From assembly GCA_944320675.1 (NCBI GenBank), contig CALUIJ010000163.1, forward strand, positions 1 through 33,405: DNA of 33,405 nucleotides, written 5' to 3'. The notes beneath the pieces were generated by a model, which did no database searches, was not told the DNA's origin, and saw only the letters and a program-made list of their open reading frames with translations. The DNA comes from an uncultured Prevotella sp. (GTDB lineage Bacteria; Bacteroidota; Bacteroidia; Bacteroidales; Bacteroidaceae). Below, piece by piece: positions 25,643 through 33,310 of this stretch. The first letter of the stretch is position 1; every line of letters begins with the position of its first letter. The position numbers were made by a program, and so were the translations under genes.

Positions 25643-27046
25643 ATGAAAACTATATGCTTATATTTTGAGATTCACCAGATAATACATCTCAAGCGTTACC
25701 GCTTCTTCGACATAGGCACAGACCACTATTATTATGACGACTACGAGAACGAGCGCAGCATCAGCGACATAGCCGAGCGTTCATACATGCCGGCGTTGAA
25801 CACGTTCCTCGAGATGATAAAAAACAACGGGAAATATTTCAAGGTTGCATTCTCCATTTCAGGCGTAGGCCTTGAACAGTTGGAAATGCACGCGCCGCAA
25901 GTAATAACAAAGTTGCAGGAACTTAACGACACAGGATGCGTAGAATTCCTGGCCGAACCGTACTCACACGGCTTGTCCTCACTTGTCAACGAAGAGGCTT
26001 TTGCCGCCGACGTAAAGAAACAAGCTGCCAAGATGCAAGAATACTTTGGCAAGAAACCCACCGTATTAAGGAACTCTTCGCTCATTTACAGCGACGACAT
26101 AGGAGGACAAGCGGCGGCAATGGGCTTCAAAGGCATGCTTACCGAAGGCGCAAGACACGTGTTAGGATGGAAATCGCCCCATTACGTCTACAACTGCGCA
26201 ATCGCCCCCAACCTAAAACTTCTGCTCCGCGACGTCGACCTGAGCGACGACATAAGCCTGAGGTTCAACAACAGCGACTGGGACGGTTATCCACTCTTCG
26301 CCGACAATTACATCAACCGCATCGCGTCATTACCGGACAACGAGCAGGTGATAAACATCTTCATGGAACTGTCGGCCCTCGGCATCGCACAGCCGTTGTC
26401 GTCAAACATTCTTGAGTTCATCAAGGCGCTGCCGACTTATGCGAAAGAAAAAGGCATCACGTTCTCAACGCCTACGGAGATATGCCTGAAGATGAACAGC
26501 GTCGGCAATCTTGACGTACCCGACACGCTGTCATGGGTCGATGAAGAGCGCGACGTAAGCTGTTGGCTTGGCAATCCGATGCAACGCGAGGCTTTCAACA
26601 AGCTTTACAGCGTTGCCGACCGCCTACGCATAGCCAACGACCCACGCATCAACCAAGATTGGGACTATCTGCAGGCAAGCAACAATTTCCGCTTCATGAC
26701 GACAAAACCGTCAAACGTAGGACTCGACAGAGGCATATACAGTTCGCCTTTCGACGCTTTCACGAACTACATGAACATCCTTGGAGACTTCATCAACCGC
26801 GTGAACTCGCTGTATCCTGAAGAAATCGACAACGACGAGCTTAACTCGTTGTTAACTACGATTAAGAACCAAGGCGACGAAATAGAGATGAAAGACAAGG
26901 AAATAGTCCGCCTGAAAGCAAAAGTGGAAAAAATGCAAACAGCAGAGGCCAAACTGAAAGCAAAAGTGGAAAAGACAAAAACAACAAAGAAATCCACGTC
27001 GAGGGCAACCAATAAAGTAGGCGAAGAGCCGAAAGAAGCAGAATAA
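25643..27046 (+). CDS. GH57 alpha-amylase-like protein with coiled-coil tail
   Basis: GH57 enzymes are retaining alpha-glucan hydrolases, 4-alpha-glucanotransferases or branching enzymes with a (beta/alpha)7 barrel. The 467-residue protein starts at ICLYFEIHQ (HQ corresponds to GH57 region 1), has VEFLAEPYSHGLSSLV near 97-112, where the glutamate is the candidate nucleophile, and ends its catalytic part near residue 400. The last 65 residues are a charged coiled coil with the segment LKAKVEK repeated, then a lysine/threonine-rich tail. There is no signal peptide, so it is cytoplasmic. Being last in the operon with a debranching enzyme and GT4, it may trim or branch glycogen; no other branching-enzyme candidate is in the window. 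Confidence 0.88.
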   Translation: MKTICLYFEIHQIIHLKRYRFFDIGTDHYYYDDYENERSISDIAERSYMPALNTFLEMIKNNGKYFKVAFSISGVGLEQLEMHAPQVITKLQELNDTGCVEFLAEPYSHGLSSLVNEEAFAADVKKQAAKMQEYFGKKPTVLRNSSLIYSDDIGGQAAAMGFKGMLTEGARHVLGWKSPHYVYNCAIAPNLKLLLRDVDLSDDISLRFNNSDWDGYPLFADNYINRIASLPDNEQVINIFMELSALGIAQPLSSNILEFIKALPTYAKEKGITFSTPTEICLKMNSVGNLDVPDTLSWVDEERDVSCWLGNPMQREAFNKLYSVADRLRIANDPRINQDWDYLQASNNFRFMTTKPSNVGLDRGIYSSPFDAFTNYMNILGDFINRVNSLYPEEIDNDELNSLLTTIKNQGDEIEMKDKEIVRLKAKVEKMQTAEAKLKAKVEKTKTTKKSTSRATNKVGEEPKEAE

Positions 27047-27077
27047 CTTTAGCTTAAAGCCAAGCACAGGCCAATAT

Positions 27078-27115
27078 AAAAAGAGGGTGTTTCAATTCGG
27101 GAACACCCTCTTTTT
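27078..27115 (+). terminator. Terminator of the debranching enzyme-GT4-GH57 operon
   Basis: AAAAAGAGGGTGTT (27078-27091) and AACACCCTCTTTTT (27102-27115) are perfectly complementary over 14 bases around a 10-base loop and end in a T-run. It lies about 30 bases after the stop. Confidence 0.92.
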
Positions 27116-27289
27116 ATTATTCATTACGCACGCGACTGACATAAGGCAACGGTTTATGACAGATTTGGTCCCAATACGAAATACCATGTCTCACGCAGCA
27201 ACATATTGCCTATTAGCACGCAAAATACAACGTATTAAGACACCAAAGGTCGTCTTTTAACCCCAATCGGCCATTAGACTCCGGTCTGA

Positions 27290-27390
27290 TTATGAGTTAA
27301 TGTCAAGAAGATTGCTTACTGTTTCGGCAAAGGCGTAGCGGGCTACGCCGAGACTGGACGGAAAGCAATCCGTTCGACATTAACGCATAA
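27290..27390. repeat. Three-level nested palindrome
   Basis: Outer arms of 15 bases (27290-27304, 27376-27390) pair with one mismatch. Middle arms GATTGCTT (27310-27317) and AAGCAATC (27363-27370) are perfect, with 5-base spacers on both sides. An apical hairpin is formed by GGCGTAGC (27332-27339) and GCTACGCC (27342-27349). The symmetric spacing suggests selection for a folded RNA or cruciform. Confidence 0.75.
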
Positions 27391-27453
27391 GCGGCCGTAT
27401 AGTATGGAATTTAAGCAATATTCAAGCATATACGCTCTAATGACCGATTTGGG

Positions 27454-27493
27454 CTTAAGCAAACCGAAGGCGGAAACGCCAAGCTTGCTTAAG
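27454..27493. repeat. Nested palindrome capped by a GAAA tetraloop hairpin
   Basis: CTTAAGCAA (27454-27462) and TTGCTTAAG (27485-27493) are perfectly complementary. Inside lies GGCG-GAAA-CGCC (27469-27480), a hairpin with a GNRA-type loop if read as plus-strand RNA. No T-run follows. Confidence 0.65.
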
Positions 27494-27647
27494 CGTTATG
27501 CAGACTTGGAGCTTACCTGCGTGCAAAGAAAACCAACCCTTTTCATATAAAAAATCACGCCAAACCATTAACGGCAATGCAAATGGCACAATTTTTGCAA
27601 GACACAAAATACAATAAACATAATGTCATAAAAACTGATAAAAATGT

Positions 27648-27678
27648 TTTGCGCTGCAATGAAATTGCATTATCTTTG
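27648..27678 (+). promoter_or_regulatory. Promoter of clpC
   Basis: TTTG (27648-27651), exact 19-base spacer, TATCTTTG (27671-27678). It predicts a leader of roughly 108 bases before the ATG at 27792. Confidence 0.85.
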
Positions 27679-27791
27679 CACAAGATATGATAAGCAAAAA
27701 CAAAAATAAGCGTCATAAGCGCTACAGCACTTAAACAATCAGTGCAACAACATTGCACACAAGCAGATTCAAAAAGAACAATCAACTTTAC

Positions 27792-30359
27792 ATGACAAGT
27801 CAATTTTCACCAAAAGTATCACAAATCCTGGCATTCAGCAGGGAAGAAGCCGCAAGGCTTGCCAGCAGGTCTGTCGGGCCAGAGCACTTGTTGCTGGGCA
27901 TTCTCCGTGACAAGACGGGACCGGTGCATGAACTTTTCGTAAAATCGGACATCAATTTCCAAACCATAAAGGACGAACTTGAACAGAAAGTACGCGAAGA
28001 AGACTTTGCGCAACCCTTGCGCACACACGAACTCGTACTGAACGAGAAAGCCAGCAACATATTGAAATTAGCAGTATTGGAGGCACGCATACAATCAACA
28101 CAGATGGTCGACGAACAACACTTGTTCCTGGCCATACTGCACGACCATGTTAATAACGGAGCAAAAGAAGTACTTGAATTTAACAACATGAACTACGAAG
28201 ACGCATTGACATATTTCCAACGTAAGGCAAGCCAGACACAAAACGGTATCGGCATCCCCGATAAGGAGGAGGACGAGGACGACGGAATGTTAAGCATAAA
28301 CGGCGGAAACTCGCAAAAGTCAAGACAGCACAATTCCCAGAACACGGCAACAAGCGTACACCGCCCGACGGGCAAGACGCCCGTGCTCGACAATTTCGGA
28401 ACCGACTTGACAAAAGCCGCAGCCGAGGGGAAGCTCGACCCCGTAGTGGGACGCGAGCGCGAAATCCAGCGTGTCACAGAGATACTATGCCGCCGCAAAA
28501 AGAACAACCCCATACTGATAGGTGAACCGGGCGTAGGCAAAAGCGCAATCGTAGAAGGCTTGGCGCAACTAATATGCAAACACCGCACGTCGCCCGTGCT
28601 CTTCAACAAGCGCATCGTGAATCTCGACATGGCCGCAGTCGTAGCCGGAACAAAATATCGCGGACAATTCGAGGAACGCATACGGGCCCTGATAAAGGAA
28701 ATAGAACAAAATCCGGATGTAATAATATTCATAGACGAAATCCACACGCTGATCGGCGCCGGCTCTACTCCGGGGTCGATGGATGCCGCGAACATTCTTA
28801 AACCGGCATTGGCGCGCGGAACAATACAATGCATAGGCGCTACGACACTTGACGAATACCGCAACTCTATAGAAAAAGACGGAGCCCTCGAACGGCGCTT
28901 CCAGAAAGTGATGGTCGAGCCTACAACCGCCCAAGAGACGATAGAGATATTAAACAATATCAAAGACAGGTATGAATACCACCATCATGTGTCATATTCG
29001 GAAGATGCCATATTGGCGTGTGTCAAACTGACAGAAAGGTACGTGACAGACAGGGCATTCCCCGACAAGGCAATCGACGCACTTGACGAGGTCGGCGCGC
29101 GCGTACACCTGCAACATGCGCAAATGCCGCCGGAAATAGACGAGAAGGAAAAAGAAATAAGCTATGTCAAGGAAAAAAAGCAGGCGGCGGTAAGGAACCA
29201 GAACTTCGAACTTGCGGCAAGCTACCGCGACAAGCAGACCGAACTTGAAGCGGAACTTATCGAACTGCAAGAAAAATGGACGAATAACGAAATCGGCGCA
29301 CGCGACGTAATAACGGAAAAAGAAGTCGCCGACGTAGTTTCGATGATAACTGGCGTGCCTGTGCAAAAGATGGCCGAAGCCGAAGGCGCTCGCCTTAAAA
29401 GCATGGGCGAAGAACTCAGAAAAGCAGTTATTGCCCAAGACAACGCCATAGAAAAAATGGTGAAGGCGATACAACGCAACCGTGTAGGCCTGAAAGAGCC
29501 CAACCACCCTATCGGCGCATTCATGTTCCTCGGCCCTACAGGAGTAGGTAAAACATACCTTGCGAAGAAACTTGCCGAACACATGTTCGGCAGCAGCGAC
29601 GCACTGATACGCATCGACATGAGTGAATACAGCGAAAGCTTCAACACGTCAAGGCTCGTAGGGGCGCCTCCGGGATATGTCGGCTATGAAGAGGGAGGAC
29701 AGCTCACCGAGAAAGTGCGCCGCCACCCCTACTCCATCGTATTGCTCGACGAGATAGAAAAAGCGCACGGCAACGTGTTCAACATGCTTCTGCAAGTGCT
29801 CGACGAGGGACGGCTCACCGACGGCAACGGCCGCCTGATAGACTTCCGCAACACGGTCATAATAATGACGAGCAATGCAGGAACGCGGCAACTGAAGGAA
29901 TTCGGACGCGGCGTAGGCTTCAACGCAGGCGGAAGTATGGGCTTGAGCCTTAACGACACAGACAAGGAATACGCGCGCAGCATCATCCAAAAAAGCCTCA
30001 GCAAGCAATTCAGCCCCGAGTTCCTTAACCGCCTTGACGAAAGAATAACGTTCGACCAGCTCGACCTTGAAGCAATCAAGAAGATTATCGACATAGAACT
30101 GGCCGGACTCAAAAAACGCATAGCCGGCATGGGCTACGATCTAGAACTCACCGACAAGGCGAAAGAGTTTGTCGCGACTAAAGGATACGACGTGCAGTTC
30201 GGAGCTCGCCCGCTTAAACGCGCCATACAGAATTACGTCGAGGACGGCGTATGCGAACTCCTGCTTGACAACAAGCTAAGCACCGGCGACACAATATCGG
30301 CCGACAAGAACCCTGATAAGGAAGAACTTCTGTTCAACGTCCGAAAGGCTTTACAGTAA
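27792..30359 (+). CDS. clpC: ClpC-type AAA+ unfoldase
   Basis: HSP100 ATPase that unfolds proteins, usually feeding the ClpP protease. The 855-residue protein has two Clp_N repeats (1-145), an unusually polar linker (about 150-200, with an acidic run and many N, Q and S), AAA-1 with Walker A GEPGVGKS (244-251) and FIDEIH (313-318), a UVR-type coiled segment near 450-490 that marks ClpC rather than ClpA or ClpB, and AAA-2 with GPTGVGKT (581-588) and LLDEIEKAH (651-659). The ATG at 27792 is preferred over an upstream TTG at 27753, since MTSQFSPKVSQILAFS aligns with ClpC N-termini. Monocistronic: own promoter and terminator. No clpP or mcsB is nearby. Confidence 0.95.
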   Translation: MTSQFSPKVSQILAFSREEAARLASRSVGPEHLLLGILRDKTGPVHELFVKSDINFQTIKDELEQKVREEDFAQPLRTHELVLNEKASNILKLAVLEARIQSTQMVDEQHLFLAILHDHVNNGAKEVLEFNNMNYEDALTYFQRKASQTQNGIGIPDKEEDEDDGMLSINGGNSQKSRQHNSQNTATSVHRPTGKTPVLDNFGTDLTKAAAEGKLDPVVGREREIQRVTEILCRRKKNNPILIGEPGVGKSAIVEGLAQLICKHRTSPVLFNKRIVNLDMAAVVAGTKYRGQFEERIRALIKEIEQNPDVIIFIDEIHTLIGAGSTPGSMDAANILKPALARGTIQCIGATTLDEYRNSIEKDGALERRFQKVMVEPTTAQETIEILNNIKDRYEYHHHVSYSEDAILACVKLTERYVTDRAFPDKAIDALDEVGARVHLQHAQMPPEIDEKEKEISYVKEKKQAAVRNQNFELAASYRDKQTELEAELIELQEKWTNNEIGARDVITEKEVADVVSMITGVPVQKMAEAEGARLKSMGEELRKAVIAQDNAIEKMVKAIQRNRVGLKEPNHPIGAFMFLGPTGVGKTYLAKKLAEHMFGSSDALIRIDMSEYSESFNTSRLVGAPPGYVGYEEGGQLTEKVRRHPYSIVLLDEIEKAHGNVFNMLLQVLDEGRLTDGNGRLIDFRNTVIIMTSNAGTRQLKEFGRGVGFNAGGSMGLSLNDTDKEYARSIIQKSLSKQFSPEFLNRLDERITFDQLDLEAIKKIIDIELAGLKKRIAGMGYDLELTDKAKEFVATKGYDVQFGARPLKRAIQNYVEDGVCELLLDNKLSTGDTISADKNPDKEELLFNVRKALQ

Positions 30360-30396
30360 GACTATACTGCTGTAAAAACAAAGTGCATTCCCAAAA

Positions 30397-30534
30397 GAGT
30401 TAATCGGAGCCAACAAGGGTCAAGCCCGTTCACTCACCTAAGTTGACAGGGAACAGCCTACATATACCAACTACTAGGCATATATCCACGCCACACGGCA
30501 ATCCCGACGCAAAGCGTCTGACTCCGATTAGCTC
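30397..30534. repeat. 138-base palindrome-bounded element after clpC
   Basis: Terminal arms GAGTTAATCGGAGCC (30397-30411) and GACTCCGATTAGCTC (30520-30534) pair with two mismatches. Internal hairpins include GCCTA/TAGGC (30456-30460, 30475-30479) and GACGC-AAA-GCGTC (30506-30518), as well as GGG/CCC near 30417-30427. There is no coding frame. It could be a small structured RNA, a 3'-UTR domain of the clpC message or a small non-autonomous mobile repeat. Confidence 0.65.
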
Positions 30535-30581
30535 ATTTTCGGCACACATTTTTCCATAAATGTGTGCTGAAAATGATTTTT
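30534..30581 (+). terminator. Terminator between clpC and mnmE
   Basis: An 18-base stem (30534-30551 with 30558-30575) having a single G-T pair and a 6-base loop is followed by ATTTTT. It shares its first base with the end of the preceding palindromic element and ends just before the mnmE promoter. Confidence 0.85.
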
Positions 30582-30584
30582 AAT

Positions 30585-30615
30585 TTTGCATTACATCCCA
30601 TTTAGCGTATCTTTG
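30585..30615 (+). promoter_or_regulatory. Promoter of mnmE
   Basis: TTTG (30585-30588), exact 19-base spacer, TATCTTTG (30608-30615). It overlaps the possible ATG at 30586, which rules out that start and places the true one at 30637. Confidence 0.85.
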
Positions 30616-30636
30616 CATCCTGAAAGAATTTGTAAA

Positions 30637-32034
30637 ATGAACAACGAAGATACAATATGCGCCATCGCCACGGCCCGTGGCGGAGCAATCGGGACAATAC
30701 GAGTCTCAGGAAACGATGCCATAACAATAACCGATAAGATATTTCATCCTGCCGACAAGAAATATCCATCACTGCACGAACGCGAAGCATACACAATTAC
30801 TTTCGGCCACATCAAGAACGGCAATGGGGAGACCATAGACGACGTACTGGTCAGCATATTCCGCGCCCCGCATTCCTACACGGGAGAAGACTCGACGGAA
30901 ATATCATGCCACGGCTCGGATTACATCTTGCAACAAGTAACGCAACTGCTTATAGACAACGGATGCCGCCAGGCAGAGCCAGGCGAATTTACCAAGCGCG
31001 CCTTCCTTAACGGCAAGATGGACCTAAGCCAAGCCGAAGCCGTGGCCGACTTGATAGCATCAACGTCGGCAGCCACGCACCGCATGGCAATCAATCAGAT
31101 GCGAGGGGCTTTCAGCCATGAACTTTCAACACTACGCGGCAAACTGCTACGCCTCACGTCGCTCATGGAGCTTGAACTCGATTTCAGCGACCATGAAGAA
31201 CTTGAATTTGCCGACCGCACGGAACTTAAAGACATTGCCGTACAAATCGAAACAGCCATCTCGCGCCTCGCCTCGTCATTCTCTCTCGGCAATGCCATAA
31301 AAAGAGGCATACCAGTAGCAATCATCGGAGAAACAAACGCAGGCAAGTCGACACTGCTCAACGCACTTGTCGGCGAAGACCGCGCCATAGTAAGCGACAT
31401 ACACGGCACCACGCGCGATGTGATAGAAGACACCGTAAACATCGGCGGCACGACATTCCGCTTCATCGACACGGCCGGAATACGCGACACGTCGGACACG
31501 ATCGAACGCATAGGAATAGAACGGACATTCAAGAAAATCAGCCAAGCCGACATAGTAATATGGATGCTCGATGCCACCGACAAGTACGCCCGTATCACGG
31601 AAATATCAGAAAAAATAATCCCTTTATGCAAGGATAAACAACTGATACTCGCCTACAACAAAACCGACATGACGCACCAACCGCTGCGCATGCCGATCGA
31701 CAAGCTTCCTCCTCAGACCCAAGAAATAGACATTTCGGCAAAATACGGAACTAACATCGGCAAACTAAAACAAATGCTCGTAACATCGGCCGGCATACCA
31801 GAAATATCACAAGGCGACACAATAATAACCAACGTCCGCCATTACGAAGCCCTGACCCTCGCCCACGATGCTATCAACCGCGTAATTCAAGGCCTCAACA
31901 ACGGCCTGCCATCTGACCTCGTATCGCAAGACCTGCGCGACTGCCTCCATCATCTTGCCGAAATCACAGGCGGAGAAATAACCAGCGAGGAAACACTTCA
32001 AAACATCTTCAAGCACTTTTGCGTCGGTAAGTAG
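30637..32034 (+). CDS. mnmE: tRNA U34 modification GTPase MnmE
   Basis: With MnmG, MnmE installs the carboxymethylaminomethyl group on wobble uridine 34 of certain tRNAs. The 465-residue protein has the N-terminal formyl-THF-binding domain beginning DTICAIATARGGAIGTIRVSG, a helical domain, the G domain with G1 GETNAGKS (231-238), DTAG (278-281) and NKTD, and the C-terminal FCVGK with catalytic C462. The start at 30637 is fixed by the promoter. Complete and apparently functional. The integrative element begins somewhere in the 266 bases after its stop. Confidence 0.97.
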   Translation: MNNEDTICAIATARGGAIGTIRVSGNDAITITDKIFHPADKKYPSLHEREAYTITFGHIKNGNGETIDDVLVSIFRAPHSYTGEDSTEISCHGSDYILQQVTQLLIDNGCRQAEPGEFTKRAFLNGKMDLSQAEAVADLIASTSAATHRMAINQMRGAFSHELSTLRGKLLRLTSLMELELDFSDHEELEFADRTELKDIAVQIETAISRLASSFSLGNAIKRGIPVAIIGETNAGKSTLLNALVGEDRAIVSDIHGTTRDVIEDTVNIGGTTFRFIDTAGIRDTSDTIERIGIERTFKKISQADIVIWMLDATDKYARITEISEKIIPLCKDKQLILAYNKTDMTHQPLRMPIDKLPPQTQEIDISAKYGTNIGKLKQMLVTSAGIPEISQGDTIITNVRHYEALTLAHDAINRVIQGLNNGLPSDLVSQDLRDCLHHLAEITGGEITSEETLQNIFKHFCVGK

Positions 32035-32076
32035 GTAGTGATTACCAACGATTAGCATCTACCATCATTGACCAAT

Positions 32077-32108
32077 AAGGCGTTCATTTTGAGCGCCTTT
32101 TATTTTTT
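32077..32108 (+). terminator. mnmE terminator
   Basis: AAGGCG (32077-32082) pairs with CGCCTT (32094-32099), extended by three further pairs including one G-T, around a short A/T loop and followed by a TTATTTTTTT tract. It lies about 40 bases past the stop. Confidence 0.8.
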
Positions 32109-32300
32109 TCTTGTCAGCGTTAGAGGACGTTGATAAGCCTTTTTCGGCTCATTTTTGTACCACATTTGTTGCTCGCTTGTTACTGTCTGATTTCAGGTCG
32201 GATAGGTCGTGGAGAAAGTTGACTATAGTTGACTATGATTTACGATGGTTGAACAATATGGAGAAATAACAAGAGAAATAAACCTTTAAAAGTAACGAAT
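32109..32300. other. Terminal region of an integrative element, probable chromosome junction
   Basis: No gene. It holds a small AAGCC/GGCTC hairpin near 32133-32149 and two direct copies of GTTGACTAT (32218-32226, 32228-32236). It lies between a chromosomal terminator and element genes, so the attachment site should be here. I cannot place the exact core without the other end of the element. Confidence 0.45.
32218..32236. repeat. Direct repeat GTTGACTAT, possible integrase arm site
   Basis: Two copies of GTTGACTAT separated by one base (10-base period, about one helical turn). A weaker GTTGAACAAT follows near 32248. Tyrosine recombinases with N-terminal arm-binding domains use such repeats near element ends; the assignment is positional inference. 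Confidence 0.45.
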
Positions 32301-33214
32301 ATGGCAACAAGTAAAATGAAAATCAAAAAAGTTTGTGAATGGTGTGGCACAACATTCTATGCCAAAAAATTAACAACACTCTTTTGTTCTCATCGGTGCA
32401 ATAATCTTGCATACAAAGAAACAATCCGACAGAAAAGAATTCAAGAAGTAGAAAACAGAGTCCAAGCTGTCATTAGTTAACAACCCATATCTGAATTCAA
32501 GGATAAAGAATATCTATCATTCAAAGAAGCTGCAACCTTATTGGGATTAAGCAAGCAAGCCATATATAATAAATGGTATATGCAGGAAAGTTACAAGCAT
32601 TCCGTATTAGCAGTAGATTATCTTTTATCCGCAAAGGAGATATTGACCGTATGTTAGAAGCTCATCCTTATGAACGACTGCAACCTAAAGATACAATACC
32701 CATCACCGACTTCTACACCACCGCCGAAGTCAAAGAAAAATACCATGTCAATGAATCGTGGATATTCGTTATCGCCAAGAAGCATAACATTCCACGAACC
32801 TTCAATCGTGGCAAAACCTATTGGAGCAAGAAACACATAGACGCCTACTTCGCAAAGAAAGCTCCGAATCCTGACATCACCGAATGGTACAGCACACAGG
32901 ATATGCAAGACAAATTCGGTATGACCTTGTCCGCCATCTACAATTTTGCCTCAAAGAACGCTATCCCGAAAAAGAAGGAAGGTATCATGGTTTACTATTC
33001 GAAGAAGCATGTGGATATAGCCAAAGGAATATCCCAACCGGAAGAAGCCCTGTACTACACCGTGGCGGAAGCGATGGAGAAGTTCAACCTCACACGCGAC
33101 CAGCTTTACCATTATGTAAAATGGCACCACATATCCAAGGTAAAGAAAGGGAAATACACCTTCATTAACCGGGCTGAACTGGATAAACTTCTTGCCCCTC
33201 CAAAGATAGAATGA
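32301..33214 (+). pseudogene. Tandem-HTH regulator/excisionase of the integrative element, broken
   Basis: The first 59 codons (32301-32480) encode a zinc-ribbon-like piece, CEWC followed by CSHRC, ending at TAA 32478-32480. Reading through, the same frame continues as EYLSFKEAATLLGLSKQAIY, an excisionase-type helix-turn-helix. Near 32562-32573 two extra bases move the frame, and the protein continues as MVYAGKLQAFRISSRLSFIRKGDID to a stop at 33212-33214. Joined, this gives a protein of about 300 residues with four similar HTH-plus-wing modules: YLSFKEAA..., FYTTAEVK..., WYSTQDMQ... and YYTVAEAM.... From memory, related Bacteroidales elements encode this as one intact protein next to the integrase. 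An alternative is that the two pieces are expressed separately. Confidence 0.75.
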
Positions 33215-33234
33215 CGATTTACGGGTTATCCTCC

Positions 33235-33261
33235 GGTGATGTTGTTCGCCATTCTATCACC
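33235..33261. promoter_or_regulatory. Small inverted repeat before the integrase gene
   Basis: GGTGAT (33235-33240) and ATCACC (33256-33261) form a 6-base inverted repeat with a 15-base spacer, 50 bases upstream of the integrase ATG. It could be an operator or a weak hairpin; no clear -7 box is present. Confidence 0.3.
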
Positions 33262-33310
33262 CGATTTCTTTGTACCCCAAACAAATGTAAAACTCTAAAT
33301 ATCATCAGTT

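Larger units (their letters stand above)
27116..27647. other. Structured gene-free region before clpC
   Basis: More than 500 bases with no protein-like frame. The central 200 bases hold two separate nested palindromes (27290-27390 and 27454-27493) and a CGTATA/TATACG pair (27396-27401, 27429-27434) between them. The first 170 bases show only weak hairpins; the last 110 are AT-rich and lead into the clpC promoter. No box on either strand clearly marks an independent RNA gene. Confidence 0.5.

Noticed and set aside
27290-27493. CRISPR array or repeat cluster before clpC
   Set aside because: Arms are inverted and differ between the two elements; there are no regularly spaced direct repeats.
30586-30636. 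Longer N-terminus for mnmE starting at 30586
   Set aside because: The ATG lies inside the -33 promoter element; MnmE proteins start at the later MNNEDTICAIA.
32109-32300. CTnDOT-type attachment core GTAnnTTTGC
   Set aside because: No exact match was found in the interval, so the element family and core site remain unassigned.
32478-32480. Idea that the 59-codon zinc-ribbon protein is a complete independent gene
   Set aside because: The frame continues as a normal helix-turn-helix directly after the stop, so disruption of a longer gene is the simpler reading, though separate expression is not excluded.
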